This document shows positions 46,062 to 55,061 of a stretch of DNA of 64,000 bases, piece after piece. Source of the stretch: Aeromicrobium terrae (GTDB lineage Bacteria; Actinomycetota; Actinomycetes; Propionibacteriales; Nocardioidaceae); the NCBI RefSeq assembly GCF_008039565.1, contig NZ_VDUX01000002.1:372001-436000 (forward strand), given 5' to 3'. Position numbers and translations under genes: made by a program. Below the pieces are notes generated by a model, which worked only from the letters and a program-made list of their open reading frames with translations, ran no database searches and had not been told where the DNA came from. The stretch's first letter is position 1. Each line of letters starts with the position of its first letter.

Positions 46062-47033
46062 CTTCTTGTCGTAGGCGGCCAGGATGAGGTCGGCCGCGGT
46101 GGCCGCAGGCATCTCCCCGTTCAGCACCGCCTCGCGCACCTCGGCTCGAACGGCGGCGACGTCCTCGTCGTGCCGCAGGCGCTGGTCGAGCTCGTCACGG
46201 ACGAGCGCCCAGGTGAAGTCGAGCTGCTGCTGGGCGCGCTTCTCGTGGAGCCCGCGCTTCCCGAGGAACTCGCGGTGCCGGATGACGCGCGACCACACGG
46301 TGTCGATGCCGCGGCCCTCCAGCGCCGAGCACGTGAGCACCGGCGGCACCCACTCCTGCGTCCCGGCGTAGACGAGCCGCAGGGCGCCGGCGAGGTCCTT
46401 GGCCGTGGCCTCGGCCTCGCGCTCGCGGTCGCCGTCGGCCTTGTTGACGGCGATGACGTCGGCGATCTCGACGATGCCCTTCTTGATGCCCTGGAGCTGG
46501 TCACCGGTGCGCGACAGCGTGAGGTACAGGAACGTGTCGACCATGCCGGCCACGGTGATCTCGGACTGGCCGACGCCGACCGTCTCGACGAGCACGACGT
46601 CGTAGCCGGCCGCCTCGAGCACCGTCATGGCCTGGGTGGTGGCGCGCGCGACGCCGCCGAGCGTGCCGGCGCTGGGCGACGGGCGGATGTAGGCGTCGGG
46701 GCTGATGGCGAGCTCGGCCATGCGCGTCTTGTCGCCGAGCACGGAGCCGCCGGTGCGGACGCTCGACGGGTCGACCGCGAGCACGCCGACCTTGTGCCCC
46801 TCGCCCACGAGCCAGGTGCCGAGCGCCTCGATGAACGTGGACTTCCCGACGCCGGGGACGCCCGAGATGCCGATGCGCACGGCGTTGCCGGCCTCGGGCG
46901 TGAGCGTGGACAGCAGCTCGCGGGCGGCCGCCCGGTGGTCCTGCCGGCTCGACTCCACCAGCGTGATCGCACGTGAGACCGCCGCGCGCTTCCGCGCGAG
47001 CACGTCCTGGGCGAGGGCGTCGACGTCGGTCAC
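46059..47033 (-). CDS. meaB: Methylmalonyl-CoA mutase-associated GTPase MeaB
   Basis: A 324-residue G protein that loads and protects the B12 cofactor of methylmalonyl-CoA mutase. The P-loop is GISGVPGVGKSTFIEAL, switch region VETVGVGQSE, and the base-recognition motif NKADGD. SVLGDKTRMAELAISPDAYIRPSPSAGTLGGVARAT is typical of MeaB/ArgK. TAGACT (47045-47040) lies six bases before GTG 47033. Its partners mutA/mutB are 1.8 kb to the right, separated by a padR-HAAS pair on the other strand. Confidence 0.95.
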   Translation of the reverse strand: MTDVDALAQDVLARKRAAVSRAITLVESSRQDHRAAARELLSTLTPEAGNAVRIGISGVPGVGKSTFIEALGTWLVGEGHKVGVLAVDPSSVRTGGSVLGDKTRMAELAISPDAYIRPSPSAGTLGGVARATTQAMTVLEAAGYDVVLVETVGVGQSEITVAGMVDTFLYLTLSRTGDQLQGIKKGIVEIADVIAVNKADGDREREAEATAKDLAGALRLVYAGTQEWVPPVLTCSALEGRGIDTVWSRVIRHREFLGKRGLHEKRAQQQLDFTWALVRDELDQRLRHDEDVAAVRAEVREAVLNGEMPAATAADLILAAYDKK

Positions 47034-47048
47034 GCGCCGAGTCTAGTG

Positions 47049-47118
47049 ACGATCGTTTGGATACCTAGCACCATGAGGTATGGTTACCTTGCACCTCTAG
47101 GTATGGGAGAACGATCGT
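47049..47118 (+). promoter_or_regulatory. Tandem PadR-type operators upstream of padR
   Basis: Two palindromes of the form TACCT-N9-AGGTA lie at 47062-47080 and 47085-47103, 23 bases apart start to start, both with GCACC in the spacer. The pair is framed by two copies of ACGATCGT (47049-47056 and 47111-47118), the second running into the GTG start. The left part also lies just upstream of the meaB promoter. Confidence 0.65.
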
Positions 47119-47467
47119 GCGCATCGACAAGGACCTCGTGGCGGCGTCGGCCACGCCGCTCGTCCTCGGCATCCTCGCCGAGGGCGAGTCCTACGGCTAC
47201 GCCATCCTCAAGCAGGTCAACGAGCTGTCCGGCGGCCGGATGGAGTGGACCGACGGCATGCTCTACCCCCTGCTCCACCGGCTGGAGCGGCTCGGCCACA
47301 TCACGGCGTCGTGGTCGACGTCGGAGCAGGGCCGGCGGCGCAAGCACTACGCCATCACGCAGGACGGCCTCGCCGCGCTCGCCGAGCGACGCAGCCAGTG
47401 GGCCGTCGTGAGCGAGGCGCTGGAGAAGGCGTGGTCGCGCCAGCCGATGCCGCGGGCGGCGTTCTGA
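47117..47467 (+). CDS. PadR family transcriptional regulator
   Basis: A 116-residue winged-helix repressor: TPLVLGILAEGESYGYAILKQVNELSGGRMEWTDGMLYPLLHRLERLGHI is the PadR DNA-binding domain, and GRRRKHYAITQDGLAAL the wing. A short C-terminal helix completes the PadR-s2 form. GTG 47117 has GGGAGA upstream. Two palindromes in its upstream region suggest autoregulation. It shares one base with the next gene (TGATG). Confidence 0.94.
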   Translation: MRIDKDLVAASATPLVLGILAEGESYGYAILKQVNELSGGRMEWTDGMLYPLLHRLERLGHITASWSTSEQGRRRKHYAITQDGLAALAERRSQWAVVSEALEKAWSRQPMPRAAF

Positions 47468-48804
47468 TGACGACCGACGTGGAGACCCAGATCAGCGAGT
47501 GGCGCCAGTACGTGCAGGCGCACCCCGCCATCGTCGAGGCCGACGTCGACGAGATGGAGGAGCACCTCCGCGAGCAGATCGCCGACCTCACCGAGACCGG
47601 CCTGGGTGAGGACGAGGCGTTCCTCATCGCCGTGAAGCGGATGGGCAACCTCGACGCCATCTCGCACGAGTTCGCGCGCGAGCACTCCGAGCGACTCTGG
47701 AAGCAGCTGGTCCTGCTGCCCGACGAGAGCACCACCGGCGGCGGACGGCGGACCGAGCTGTGGGTCGCCCTGGGGCTCGGCGTCGGTGCGGCGATCTCGG
47801 CCCGGCTCGGCATCGCCCTGCTCGACGAGGAGCGGGCGGCCGCGAACGCCGGGCTGCTGGTGCTGCCGTTCCTCGCCGCGTTCTTCGTCTGGAAGCGCCA
47901 GGTCCCGGCCCGGGTTGCTGGTGGCATCGCGCTCGGCCTCGCCGTGCTCGCCGTGGTCGTCAACGTCTTCCCGTTCGACGAGGGCGGCTCGACGCAGGTG
48001 CTCACCGTCATCCACGCGCCGATCGTCGCCTGGTTCCTGGTCGGCGTGGCGTACGTCGGCGGCGACTGGACGTCGCACCGCCGCCGCATGGACTTCGTCC
48101 GGTTCACCGGCGAGTGGTTCGTCTACTACGTGCTGCTCGCGCTGGGCGGCGGCGTGCTCGTCGGCCTCACCGTCGGCGCGTTCTCGACCCTCGGCCACGA
48201 CCCGGAGACGGTCATCGGCGAGTGGGTGATCCCGTTCGGCGCGGCCGGCGCGGTCCTGGTGGCGGCCTGGCTGGTCGAGGCCAAGCAGGCCGTCGTCGAG
48301 AACATCGCGCCGGTGCTCACGCGCATCTTCACGCCGCTCTCCGTCCTCATGCTGCTCGCCGTGCTCGGCGCGTTCGTGTCCGACGGCAGCGTCCTGCACG
48401 TCGACCGCGACCTGCTGATCCTGATGGCGCTGATCCTCGTGCTCGTGCTGGGGCTGCTGCTCTACGCGATCTCGGCGCGCGACCCCCGCTCCCCCGTCGA
48501 CGCCTTCGACTGGCTGCAGCTCGCGCTCGTCGTCAGCGCGATCCTGGTCGACGCGGTCGTGCTCGTGGCGATGCTGAGCCGGATCGCCGAGTTCGGCGCC
48601 TCCGCCAACAAGGTGGCCGCACTCGGGCTCAACCTGCTGCTGCTCGGCAACCTGCTGCGGGCGACGGTCCTGGGCTTCGGGTTCACCGGTGGCCGCGAGC
48701 CGTTCGGCGCGGTCGAGCGCTGGCAGACCACCTACCTGCCGCTGTACGCGGCGTGGGCCGCGGCCGTGGTCGTCGTGCTCCCGCCCGCCTTCGGATGGGA
48801 GTGA
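47467..48804 (+). CDS. Membrane protein with HAAS/permease-prefix domain
   Basis: A 445-residue protein. Residues 1-75 are the cytoplasmic HAAS-type domain (VDEMEEHLREQIADLTETGLGEDEAFLIAVKRMGNLDAI), a domain found beside PadR regulators. About ten transmembrane helices follow, with KRQVPARVAGGIALGLAVLAVV and later helices in pairs. It is coupled to padR, so the two likely form a signalling or stress-response unit. No transport motif is recognised. It ends three bases before the convergent mutB stop. Confidence 0.85.
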   Translation: MTTDVETQISEWRQYVQAHPAIVEADVDEMEEHLREQIADLTETGLGEDEAFLIAVKRMGNLDAISHEFAREHSERLWKQLVLLPDESTTGGGRRTELWVALGLGVGAAISARLGIALLDEERAAANAGLLVLPFLAAFFVWKRQVPARVAGGIALGLAVLAVVVNVFPFDEGGSTQVLTVIHAPIVAWFLVGVAYVGGDWTSHRRRMDFVRFTGEWFVYYVLLALGGGVLVGLTVGAFSTLGHDPETVIGEWVIPFGAAGAVLVAAWLVEAKQAVVENIAPVLTRIFTPLSVLMLLAVLGAFVSDGSVLHVDRDLLILMALILVLVLGLLLYAISARDPRSPVDAFDWLQLALVVSAILVDAVVLVAMLSRIAEFGASANKVAALGLNLLLLGNLLRATVLGFGFTGGREPFGAVERWQTTYLPLYAAWAAAVVVVLPPAFGWE

Positions 48805-48807
48805 CGT

Positions 48808-50910
48808 TCAGGAGCGCAGCGACGCGAGCAGGCTGAGCGCCGAGTCGGCGATGACCGTGCCCGGGAGGAAGACCTCCGCGGCACCCATCTCCTTCAGGGT
48901 CGGGACGTCGTCCGGCGGGATGACGCCGCCCACGACGACCACGATGTCCTCGCGGCCGAGGTCCTTCAGCGCCTGCTTCAGCTCGGGCACCAGCGTGAGG
49001 TGGCCGGCCGCGAGGCTGGAGATGCCGACGATGTGCACGTCCGCGTCGACCGCCTGCTGGGCGACCTCCTCGGGCGTGGAGAACAGCGGGCCGACGTCGA
49101 CGTCGAAGCCCATGTCTGCGAAGGCCGTGACGATGACCTTCTGGCCGCGGTCGTGACCGTCCTGGCCCATCTTGGCCACGAGGATGCGCGGCCGACGTCC
49201 CTCGGCCTTCTCGAACTCCTCGGTGGCCTCGATGACCTTGGCGACGTTGCCGCCCTGGCCGGCCTCGCTCCGGTACACACCGGAGATCGTACGGATGACG
49301 GCCTGGTGGCGCCCGTAGACCTTCTCGAGGGCGTCGGAGATCTCGCCGACCGTGGCCTTGGCGCGGGCCGCGTCGATGGCGAGGGCGAGCAGGTTCCCGT
49401 CGAGCGAGCCGTCCTTGGCGGATCCACGCTCGGCGCTCTTCGTGAGCGCGTCGAGGGTGCGGTCGACCTCGTCCTGGTCGCGCTCCGCGCGCAGTCGCTC
49501 GAGCTTGGCCACCTGCTGCTGGTAGACGGACGCGTTGTCGACCTTGAGGACCTCGAACGGCTCCTCCTGGTCGACGCGGTAGGTGTTCACGCCGATGACC
49601 GCCTGCTGGCCGGAGTCGATGCGCGCCTGGGTGCGGGCGGCGGCCTCCTCGATGCGCATCTTCGGGATGCCGGCCTCGATGGCCTTGGCCATGCCGCCGG
49701 CCTCCTCGACCTCCTGGATGTGCGCCCAGGCGCGGTTCGCGAGGTCGTGGGTGAGGCGCTCGATGTAGTACGAGCCGGCCCACGGGTCGATGACGCCCGT
49801 GGTGCCGGACTCCTGCTGGAGCAGCAGCTGCGTGTTGCGCGCGATGCGGGCGCTGAAGTCCGTCGGCAGCGCGATGGCCTCGTCGAGCGCGTTGGTGTGC
49901 AGACTCTGCGTGTGGCCCTGCGTCGCGGCCATCGCCTCGATGCACGTGCGCGCCACGTTGTTGTAGACGTCCTGCGCGGTGAGCGACCAGCCCGACGTCT
50001 GGCTGTGCGTGCGCAGGCTCTGCGACTTCGGGTTCTTGGGGTCGAAGTCGGCCACGAGCCGCGACCAGAGCGCGCGGGCGGCGCGGAGCTTGGCGACCTC
50101 CATCGCGAAGTTCATGCCGATGGCCCAGAAGAAGCTCAGGCGTGGCGCGAACGCGTCGATGTCGAGCCCGACGTCCAGGCCGGCGCGGATGTACTCGACG
50201 CCGTCGGCCAGCGTGTACGCGAGCTCGAGGTCGTTCGTCGCCCCGGCCTCCTGGATGTGGTACCCGGAGATCGAGATGGAGTTGAACCGCGGCATCCGCT
50301 CGGCGGTGAACGCGAAGATGTCGGAGATGATCCGCATCGACGGGGCCGGCGGGTAGATGTAGGTGTTCCGGACCATGAACTCCTTGAGGATGTCGTTCTG
50401 GATGGTCCCTGAGAGCTGCTCCGGCTTCACCCCCTGCTCCTCGGCCGCGACGATGTAGAGCGCGAGCACCGGCAGCACCGCGCCGTTCATCGTCATCGAG
50501 ACGCTCATCTCGTCGAGCGGGATGCCGTCGAAGAGCTGACGGGCGTCGTAGATGGAGTCGATCGCGACGCCGGCCATGCCGACGTCGCCCTTCACGCGCG
50601 GGTGGTCGGAGTCGTACCCGCGGTGGGTGGCGAGGTCGAACGCGACGGACAGGCCCTTCTGGCCGGCCGCGAGGTTGCGGCGGTAGAAGGCGTTGGACTC
50701 CTCCGCGGTGGAGAAGCCGGCGTACTGGCGGATCGTCCACGGCTGCGTCGTGTACATCGCCGGGTACGGGCCCCGCAGGAACGGTGCGAGGCCCGGATAC
50801 GTGTCCAGCGCGTCGAGGCCCTTGAGGTCGTCGGCGGTGTAGAGCCGCTTGATCTCGATGCCCTCGGGAGCCTCCCAAGGCTCGCCGGCGAACGACTCGG
50901 GGATGCTCAT
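48808..50910 (-). CDS. mutB: Methylmalonyl-CoA mutase large subunit
   Basis: A 700-residue B12 enzyme that interconverts (R)-methylmalonyl-CoA and succinyl-CoA. The TIM barrel has [19 protein letters not shown] and [28 protein letters not shown]. The C-terminal cobalamin domain shows [13 protein letters not shown], with the DxHxxG histidine that replaces dimethylbenzimidazole, and [20 protein letters not shown]. Its ATG overlaps the mutA stop by four bases. Longer frames upstream run antisense into mutA and are rejected. Confidence 0.96.
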   Translation of the reverse strand: MSIPESFAGEPWEAPEGIEIKRLYTADDLKGLDALDTYPGLAPFLRGPYPAMYTTQPWTIRQYAGFSTAEESNAFYRRNLAAGQKGLSVAFDLATHRGYDSDHPRVKGDVGMAGVAIDSIYDARQLFDGIPLDEMSVSMTMNGAVLPVLALYIVAAEEQGVKPEQLSGTIQNDILKEFMVRNTYIYPPAPSMRIISDIFAFTAERMPRFNSISISGYHIQEAGATNDLELAYTLADGVEYIRAGLDVGLDIDAFAPRLSFFWAIGMNFAMEVAKLRAARALWSRLVADFDPKNPKSQSLRTHSQTSGWSLTAQDVYNNVARTCIEAMAATQGHTQSLHTNALDEAIALPTDFSARIARNTQLLLQQESGTTGVIDPWAGSYYIERLTHDLANRAWAHIQEVEEAGGMAKAIEAGIPKMRIEEAAARTQARIDSGQQAVIGVNTYRVDQEEPFEVLKVDNASVYQQQVAKLERLRAERDQDEVDRTLDALTKSAERGSAKDGSLDGNLLALAIDAARAKATVGEISDALEKVYGRHQAVIRTISGVYRSEAGQGGNVAKVIEATEEFEKAEGRRPRILVAKMGQDGHDRGQKVIVTAFADMGFDVDVGPLFSTPEEVAQQAVDADVHIVGISSLAAGHLTLVPELKQALKDLGREDIVVVVGGVIPPDDVPTLKEMGAAEVFLPGTVIADSALSLLASLRS

Positions 50911-52679
50911 GAGGCCAGCTCCTGACGGGTGCGGCGCAGGAAGTCCAGCGCGTCGACGCCCATCGCGGCGGAGTCGTCCGCGCCGACGTCGTTCTTCCCG
51001 GCGACGATCACGTGCTTGGCCCCGGCCTCGCGCAGGGCCCCGACGACGTCCTCGCCCCACTCGGCATAGAGGGCGTCGGGCCCGGCGAGACAGGCGACGG
51101 CGGGCGTGCCGGCGTCGCGGTAGGCGCTGACGACGTCGTCGACGCCCTCGGTGGCGCCGGCGACGACGGTCTCGATGCCGCCGGCGGCGAACAGGTTGGC
51201 GGCGAACGTGGCGCGCGCCGTGTGCTGCGCGACGCGACCGAGCGTGGCCAGGAAGACCGGGGCCTTCGCGGGGTCGTCGCGGAGGGCCTCGAACGAGGCT
51301 CCGTACCGGTGCACCACCGGGGCGCGCCCGTAGGGGCGGCGCTCGGGACGCGTCTCCTGCAGGTTCGGGAACTCGGTGAGGCCGGTGATCGGGCGCTGGC
51401 GGACGGCGATCTGCTGCTCGCGGGCGGCCACCCTCTCCTCGATGCGTGCCTGCAGGGAGTCGGGATCTTCCTCGAGATCGCCGAACAGGGTCCACGCGGC
51501 CTGGGCGAGCTCGGCGGTGAGCTTCTCGACCGCGTACGACCCTCCGGCGATGTCGACGACCTTGCCGAGGTGGGACTCGTGGATCAGCAGGCTCGACTGG
51601 TTGCGGGCGATGCGTCGGCTGAACGCCTCGGGCAGGCCGAGCGGCTCGTCGAACGGCAGGACGGTGACGGCCTCGGCACCGCCGACGCCGGCGGAGAACG
51701 CGGCGATCGTCGTGCGGAGCATGTTCACGTACGGGTCGTAGGCCGACATCATCGGGCGCGACGTGACCGCGTGCTGGCGCTGGCCGCGCTGCTCGGCCGG
51801 GACGTCGCTGAGCTCGAGCATCCGGCTCCACAGCAGCCGGGCGGCGCGCAGCTTGGCAATGGTGGTGAGCTGCTCGTCGGTGGCGGCGTAGCGGACGTCG
51901 ATCTGGGCGGCGGCGTCCTCGACGCTCAGCCCGGCCTCGACGAGGGCGCGCAGGTAGCGGGCGCCGGTGGCCAGCGAGTAGGCCAGCTCCTGCACCTCGG
52001 ACGCCCCGGCGTCGTGCACGGTGGTGGCGTCGACGACGACGCCGCGCACGCCGCGGGCCCGGGCGAGCTCGACGACCGCGAGTCCGTCCGGCGTGGTGGG
52101 GTCGGCGCCGTAGCTGGTGTCTGGGTGCGGCTGGACGGCCTTGTCCTCGATGACGGCGTCGAGGGCGCGAGCGGCGGCCAACGGGTCGTCGAGGGCGTCG
52201 AGCACGACGGGCGCGAGATCGAGGAAGACCGGCTCGAGGATGCGCGCCAGGGCGTCGGCCGGGACGGCGCCGTCGCCGACGGTGATCCAGAGCGAGTTGA
52301 CGCCGTTCTCCAGGTCGGTGACGACGTGCTGCGCGGTGACGTCGACGTCGGGGTCGGTGAACCAGCCGCGGACGTCCCAGCCCTCGAGCTCGCGGGTGGC
52401 GGTGGTGCCGCGCGTGAACGGCGCCTCGCCGGGGAGTCCCGGGTCGTCGAGGTCGGCCACCAGCGACGGCGTGCCGAGCGGGGTGATGCTGAGGCCGTCG
52501 AGGGTCTCCTGCGTGAGCAGGCCCCAGACGTCGTGGTCGGGCGCGTCGTCAGCCAGCTTCCTGGACTTCCGGAGCACGGCCGCGGTGGCCTTCTCCCAGT
52601 CGGCGACGTCGACGTCGATGCCCTCCGCTAGTGGGACCCGGACAGCGCCGACGTCCTCAGGGACCTGCGCAGAAGCCAT
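50907..52679 (-). CDS. mutA: Methylmalonyl-CoA mutase small subunit
   Basis: A 590-residue non-catalytic partner of MutB. It has the same barrel ([55 protein letters not shown]) and a degenerate B12 domain without the DxHxxG histidine, as expected for the small subunit. TACGAT (52692-52687) lies seven bases before ATG 52679, which is therefore preferred to ATG 52688. The array of 22-bp repeats begins about 50 bases upstream of that box. Confidence 0.93.
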   Translation of the reverse strand: MASAQVPEDVGAVRVPLAEGIDVDVADWEKATAAVLRKSRKLADDAPDHDVWGLLTQETLDGLSITPLGTPSLVADLDDPGLPGEAPFTRGTTATRELEGWDVRGWFTDPDVDVTAQHVVTDLENGVNSLWITVGDGAVPADALARILEPVFLDLAPVVLDALDDPLAAARALDAVIEDKAVQPHPDTSYGADPTTPDGLAVVELARARGVRGVVVDATTVHDAGASEVQELAYSLATGARYLRALVEAGLSVEDAAAQIDVRYAATDEQLTTIAKLRAARLLWSRMLELSDVPAEQRGQRQHAVTSRPMMSAYDPYVNMLRTTIAAFSAGVGGAEAVTVLPFDEPLGLPEAFSRRIARNQSSLLIHESHLGKVVDIAGGSYAVEKLTAELAQAAWTLFGDLEEDPDSLQARIEERVAAREQQIAVRQRPITGLTEFPNLQETRPERRPYGRAPVVHRYGASFEALRDDPAKAPVFLATLGRVAQHTARATFAANLFAAGGIETVVAGATEGVDDVVSAYRDAGTPAVACLAGPDALYAEWGEDVVGALREAGAKHVIVAGKNDVGADDSAAMGVDALDFLRRTRQELAS

Positions 52680-52686
52680 ACGGGGC

Positions 52687-52692
52687 ATCGTA
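52687..52692 (-). promoter_or_regulatory. -10 box of mutA (leaderless)
   Basis: TACGAT on the reverse strand, seven bases before ATG 52679. It overlaps the alternative start ATG 52688 and so argues for the shorter protein. Confidence 0.5.
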
Positions 52693-52740
52693 TGAGCGCT
52701 TGCTTACCTCCCGCCACCCGGTGTGACCAAACCGACCGCT

Positions 52741-52923
52741 GACGAGAGACTCCCGGCCCGCTGACGAGAGAGTTCCGGCCCGCTGACGAGAGAGTTCCGG
52801 CCCGTCGACGAGAGAGTTCCGGCCCGTCGACGAGAGAGTTCCGGCCCGTCGACGAGAGAGTTCCGGCCCGTCGACGAGAGAGTTCCGGCCCGTCGACGAG
52901 AGAGTTCCGGCCCGTCGACGAGA
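52741..52923 (+). repeat. Upstream 22-bp tandem array (8 units)
   Basis: Eight full 22-bp units starting at 52741, 52763, 52785 and so on to 52916, plus a seven-base ninth unit. Units 3-8 are identical (GACGAGAGAGTTCCGGCCCG then TC); unit 2 ends CT, and unit 1 is diverged in its middle. The array fills the divergent gap between mutA and the carbonic-anhydrase gene. Its reverse complement matches the downstream array. There are no spacers, so it is not CRISPR. Confidence 0.95.
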
Positions 52924-52936
52924 AGATGGGACCGGC

Positions 52937-52942
52937 TACTTT
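52937..52942 (+). promoter_or_regulatory. -10 box of the carbonic anhydrase gene
   Basis: TACTTT seven bases before ATG 52950. The -35 zone would fall in the last repeat unit of the array. It supports ATG 52950 over ATG 52926. Confidence 0.5.
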
Positions 52943-52949
52943 GGACACC

Positions 52950-53462
52950 ATGGAGATCTCCCTCGACGGCCACAGCCCGACCATCGCCGACGACGCCTGG
53001 GTGTCGCCCACCGCCGTCCTCGCCGGTCGCGTGACGCTGGAGGCCGGGGCGAGCGTCTGGTTCGGCGCCGTCCTCCGGGCCGACAACGAGCCCATCACCA
53101 TCGGCGCCCGGTCGAACGTCCAGGACAACGCGGCGTTCCACGTCGACACCGGCCGGCCCGTGACCCTCGGCGAGGGCGTCTCCGTCGGCCACGGCGCGAT
53201 CGTCCACGGCGCCACCGTCGGCGACCACGTGCTCATCGGCATGGGCGCCATCGTCATGAACGGCGCCGTCATCGGCGACGAGACCCTGATCGCCGCAGGT
53301 GCGCTGGTGCCGGAGGGCATGCAGGTCCCGCCTCGGTCGCTCGTCGCGGGCGTACCTGGGAAGGTGCGACGAGAGCTCAGCGAGGACGAGGTCGAGAAGC
53401 TGCACGACAACGCAAGGATCTACGAGGAGCACCGCGAGCTCTACCGTCGCTCGACGGACTGA
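52950..53462 (+). CDS. Gamma carbonic anhydrase-like protein
   Basis: A 170-residue left-handed beta-helix hexapeptide-repeat protein. WVSPTAVLAGRVTLEAGASVWFGAVLRAD is the opening, and the three zinc histidines expected of gamma carbonic anhydrases are present in FHVDTGRP and VSVGHGAIVHG. A C-terminal helix (EDEVEKLHDNARIYEEHREL) closes the subunit. CO2 hydration is plausible, and a link to the carboxylation steps that feed methylmalonyl-CoA is possible but inferred. The gene is enclosed by inverted arrays of a 22-bp repeat; the downstream array starts within its stop codon. Confidence 0.9.
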   Translation: MEISLDGHSPTIADDAWVSPTAVLAGRVTLEAGASVWFGAVLRADNEPITIGARSNVQDNAAFHVDTGRPVTLGEGVSVGHGAIVHGATVGDHVLIGMGAIVMNGAVIGDETLIAAGALVPEGMQVPPRSLVAGVPGKVRRELSEDEVEKLHDNARIYEEHRELYRRSTD

Positions 53463-53587
53463 ACTCTCTCCTCACCGGGCCGGAACTCTCTCCTCAGCGG
53501 GCCGGAACCCTCTCCTCAGCGGGCCGGAACCCTCTCCTCAGCGGGCCGGAACTCTCTCCTCAGCGGGCCGGAACCCTCTCGTCAGCG
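53461..53587 (-). repeat. Downstream 22-bp tandem array (5 units), inverted
   Basis: Five full units (start positions 53461, 53483, 53505, 53527, 53549) and a 17-base sixth. On the reverse strand each reads CGGCCCGCTGAGGAGAGAGT then TC, differing from the upstream units mainly at one base (GAGG for GACG). The last partial unit has the upstream-type CTCGTC. The array begins inside the carbonic-anhydrase stop codon and abuts the stop of the convergent NCS2 gene. Confidence 0.95.
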
Positions 53588-55039
53588 TCAGGTGAGCCAG
53601 CGGGTCACCGGGTCGATGGCGAAGTAGAGGACGAACAGCGCCGAGATCAGCCACAGCAGGGCGTGCACCTCGGCCGCCTTGCCGCGCACCGCCTTGAGCA
53701 CCGTGTAGGCGATGAAGCCCGCGCCGATGCCCGCCGTGATCGAGTACGTGAACGGCATCAGCACGATCGTCAGGAACGCCGGGATGGCGATGTCGTTGTC
53801 GTCCCAGGTGATGTTCTTGATCTGGCTCATCATGAGGAAGCCGACGACCACGAGCGCGGGCACCGCGGCCTCGCTCGGGATGTGCTCGACGAGCGGGGCG
53901 GCGAACGTCGACAGCAGGAACAGCACGCCGGTCACGACCGAGGCGAGACCAGTGCGGGCACCGTCGCCCACGCCGGCCGCCGACTCGATGTACGACGTGT
54001 TGCTCGAGATGCCCGCGGCGCCACCAGCGGCCGCGGCGAGCGAGTCGACGACCAGGATCTTCTGCGCGCCCTCCGGCGTGCCGTCCTCGTCGTTGAGCCC
54101 TGCCTCCGCGCCGATGGCGGTCATCGTGCCCATCGTGTCGAAGAAGTCGGCGAGCAGGAGCGTGAAGACCAGCAGCACGGCCGTCACGAAGCCGGCCCGG
54201 TCGAAGCCGCCGAGCAGGTTGAAGTCGCCCAGCAGGCCGAAGTCGGGCTTGGCGAAGATCTTGTCCGGCCACTCCGGGACGTTGAGGTTCCAGCCCTTCG
54301 ACGTCGGGTCCCCGCCGCCGGCGCCCGTGTCGGTGATCGCCTGGACGATGCCGGCCAGGATGGTGGTGGCCACGATGCCGATGAGGATCGCGCCGGGGAT
54401 GCCGCGCGAGTAGAGCGTGATCATCAGCAGCAGGCCGATGCAGAACACCAGGACCGGCCAGCCGGCCAGGTTGCCGCCGATGCCCAGGCCGACGGGCGGG
54501 GCAGCGATGCCGGACGTGCGCACGAAGCCGGCGTCCACGAGACCGATGAACGTGATGAACAGGCCGATGCCCACGGCGATCGCGGTCTTCAGCTGGCGCG
54601 GGATCGCGTCGAAGACGAGCTTCCGGAAGCCGGTGAGCACCAGCACCAGGATGATCAGGCCCTCGAGCACGACGAGGCCCATGGCGTCGGCCCACGTCAT
54701 CTCGCTCGCGACGGAGTACGCGACGAACGCGTTCAGGCCGAGGCCGGTGGCCAGCGCGAGCGGGAAGTTCGCGACGACCCCCATGAGGATCGTGATCACG
54801 CCGGCGACCAGCGCCGTGACGACGGCGATGGTGGCGAAGCCGGAGCCCGGCTCGCTGCCGCCACCCAGGAACTTGCCGTCCGCGTCGGCGACGCCGGCGA
54901 GGATGATCGGGTTCAGGACGATGATGTAGGCCATCGTCAGGAACGTGACGACACCGCCACGTACCTCCTGAGCGACGGACGATCCGCGGCTGCTGATCTT
55001 GAAGTAGCTGTCGAGCCCCGAGGTGATGGTCGTGGTCAT
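53588..55039 (-). CDS. NCS2 family purine permease (AzgA-like)
   Basis: A 483-residue membrane transporter with 12-14 helices. VRGGVVTFLTMAYIIVLNPIILA at the start, GLGLNAFVAYSV, FFDTMGTMTAIGAEAGL, and GAAGISSNTSYIESAAGVGDGARTGLASVVTG are diagnostic of the AzgA/PbuG hypoxanthine-guanine-adenine permeases. ATG 55039 is preferred because CATGCT lies seven bases upstream; ATG 55051 is an alternative. It may recycle purine bases by proton symport. Confidence 0.94.
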   Translation of the reverse strand: MTTTITSGLDSYFKISSRGSSVAQEVRGGVVTFLTMAYIIVLNPIILAGVADADGKFLGGGSEPGSGFATIAVVTALVAGVITILMGVVANFPLALATGLGLNAFVAYSVASEMTWADAMGLVVLEGLIILVLVLTGFRKLVFDAIPRQLKTAIAVGIGLFITFIGLVDAGFVRTSGIAAPPVGLGIGGNLAGWPVLVFCIGLLLMITLYSRGIPGAILIGIVATTILAGIVQAITDTGAGGGDPTSKGWNLNVPEWPDKIFAKPDFGLLGDFNLLGGFDRAGFVTAVLLVFTLLLADFFDTMGTMTAIGAEAGLNDEDGTPEGAQKILVVDSLAAAAGGAAGISSNTSYIESAAGVGDGARTGLASVVTGVLFLLSTFAAPLVEHIPSEAAVPALVVVGFLMMSQIKNITWDDNDIAIPAFLTIVLMPFTYSITAGIGAGFIAYTVLKAVRGKAAEVHALLWLISALFVLYFAIDPVTRWLT

Positions 55040-55061
55040 GCTCGGCAGCATGCCAGAGGTC

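Noticed and set aside
50911-51831. Extended N-terminus for mutB
   Set aside because: The extension is antisense-type sequence within mutA; the family N-terminus and the ATGA overlap place the start at 50910.
52741-52923. CRISPR array
   Set aside because: The units follow each other directly without spacers, are only 22 bp, and no cas genes are present.
52704-53432. Reverse-strand frame containing repeated GPELSRRRAGTLSS units
   Set aside because: The repeats are the translated 22-bp array and the rest is antisense to the carbonic-anhydrase gene; no independent evidence for a protein.
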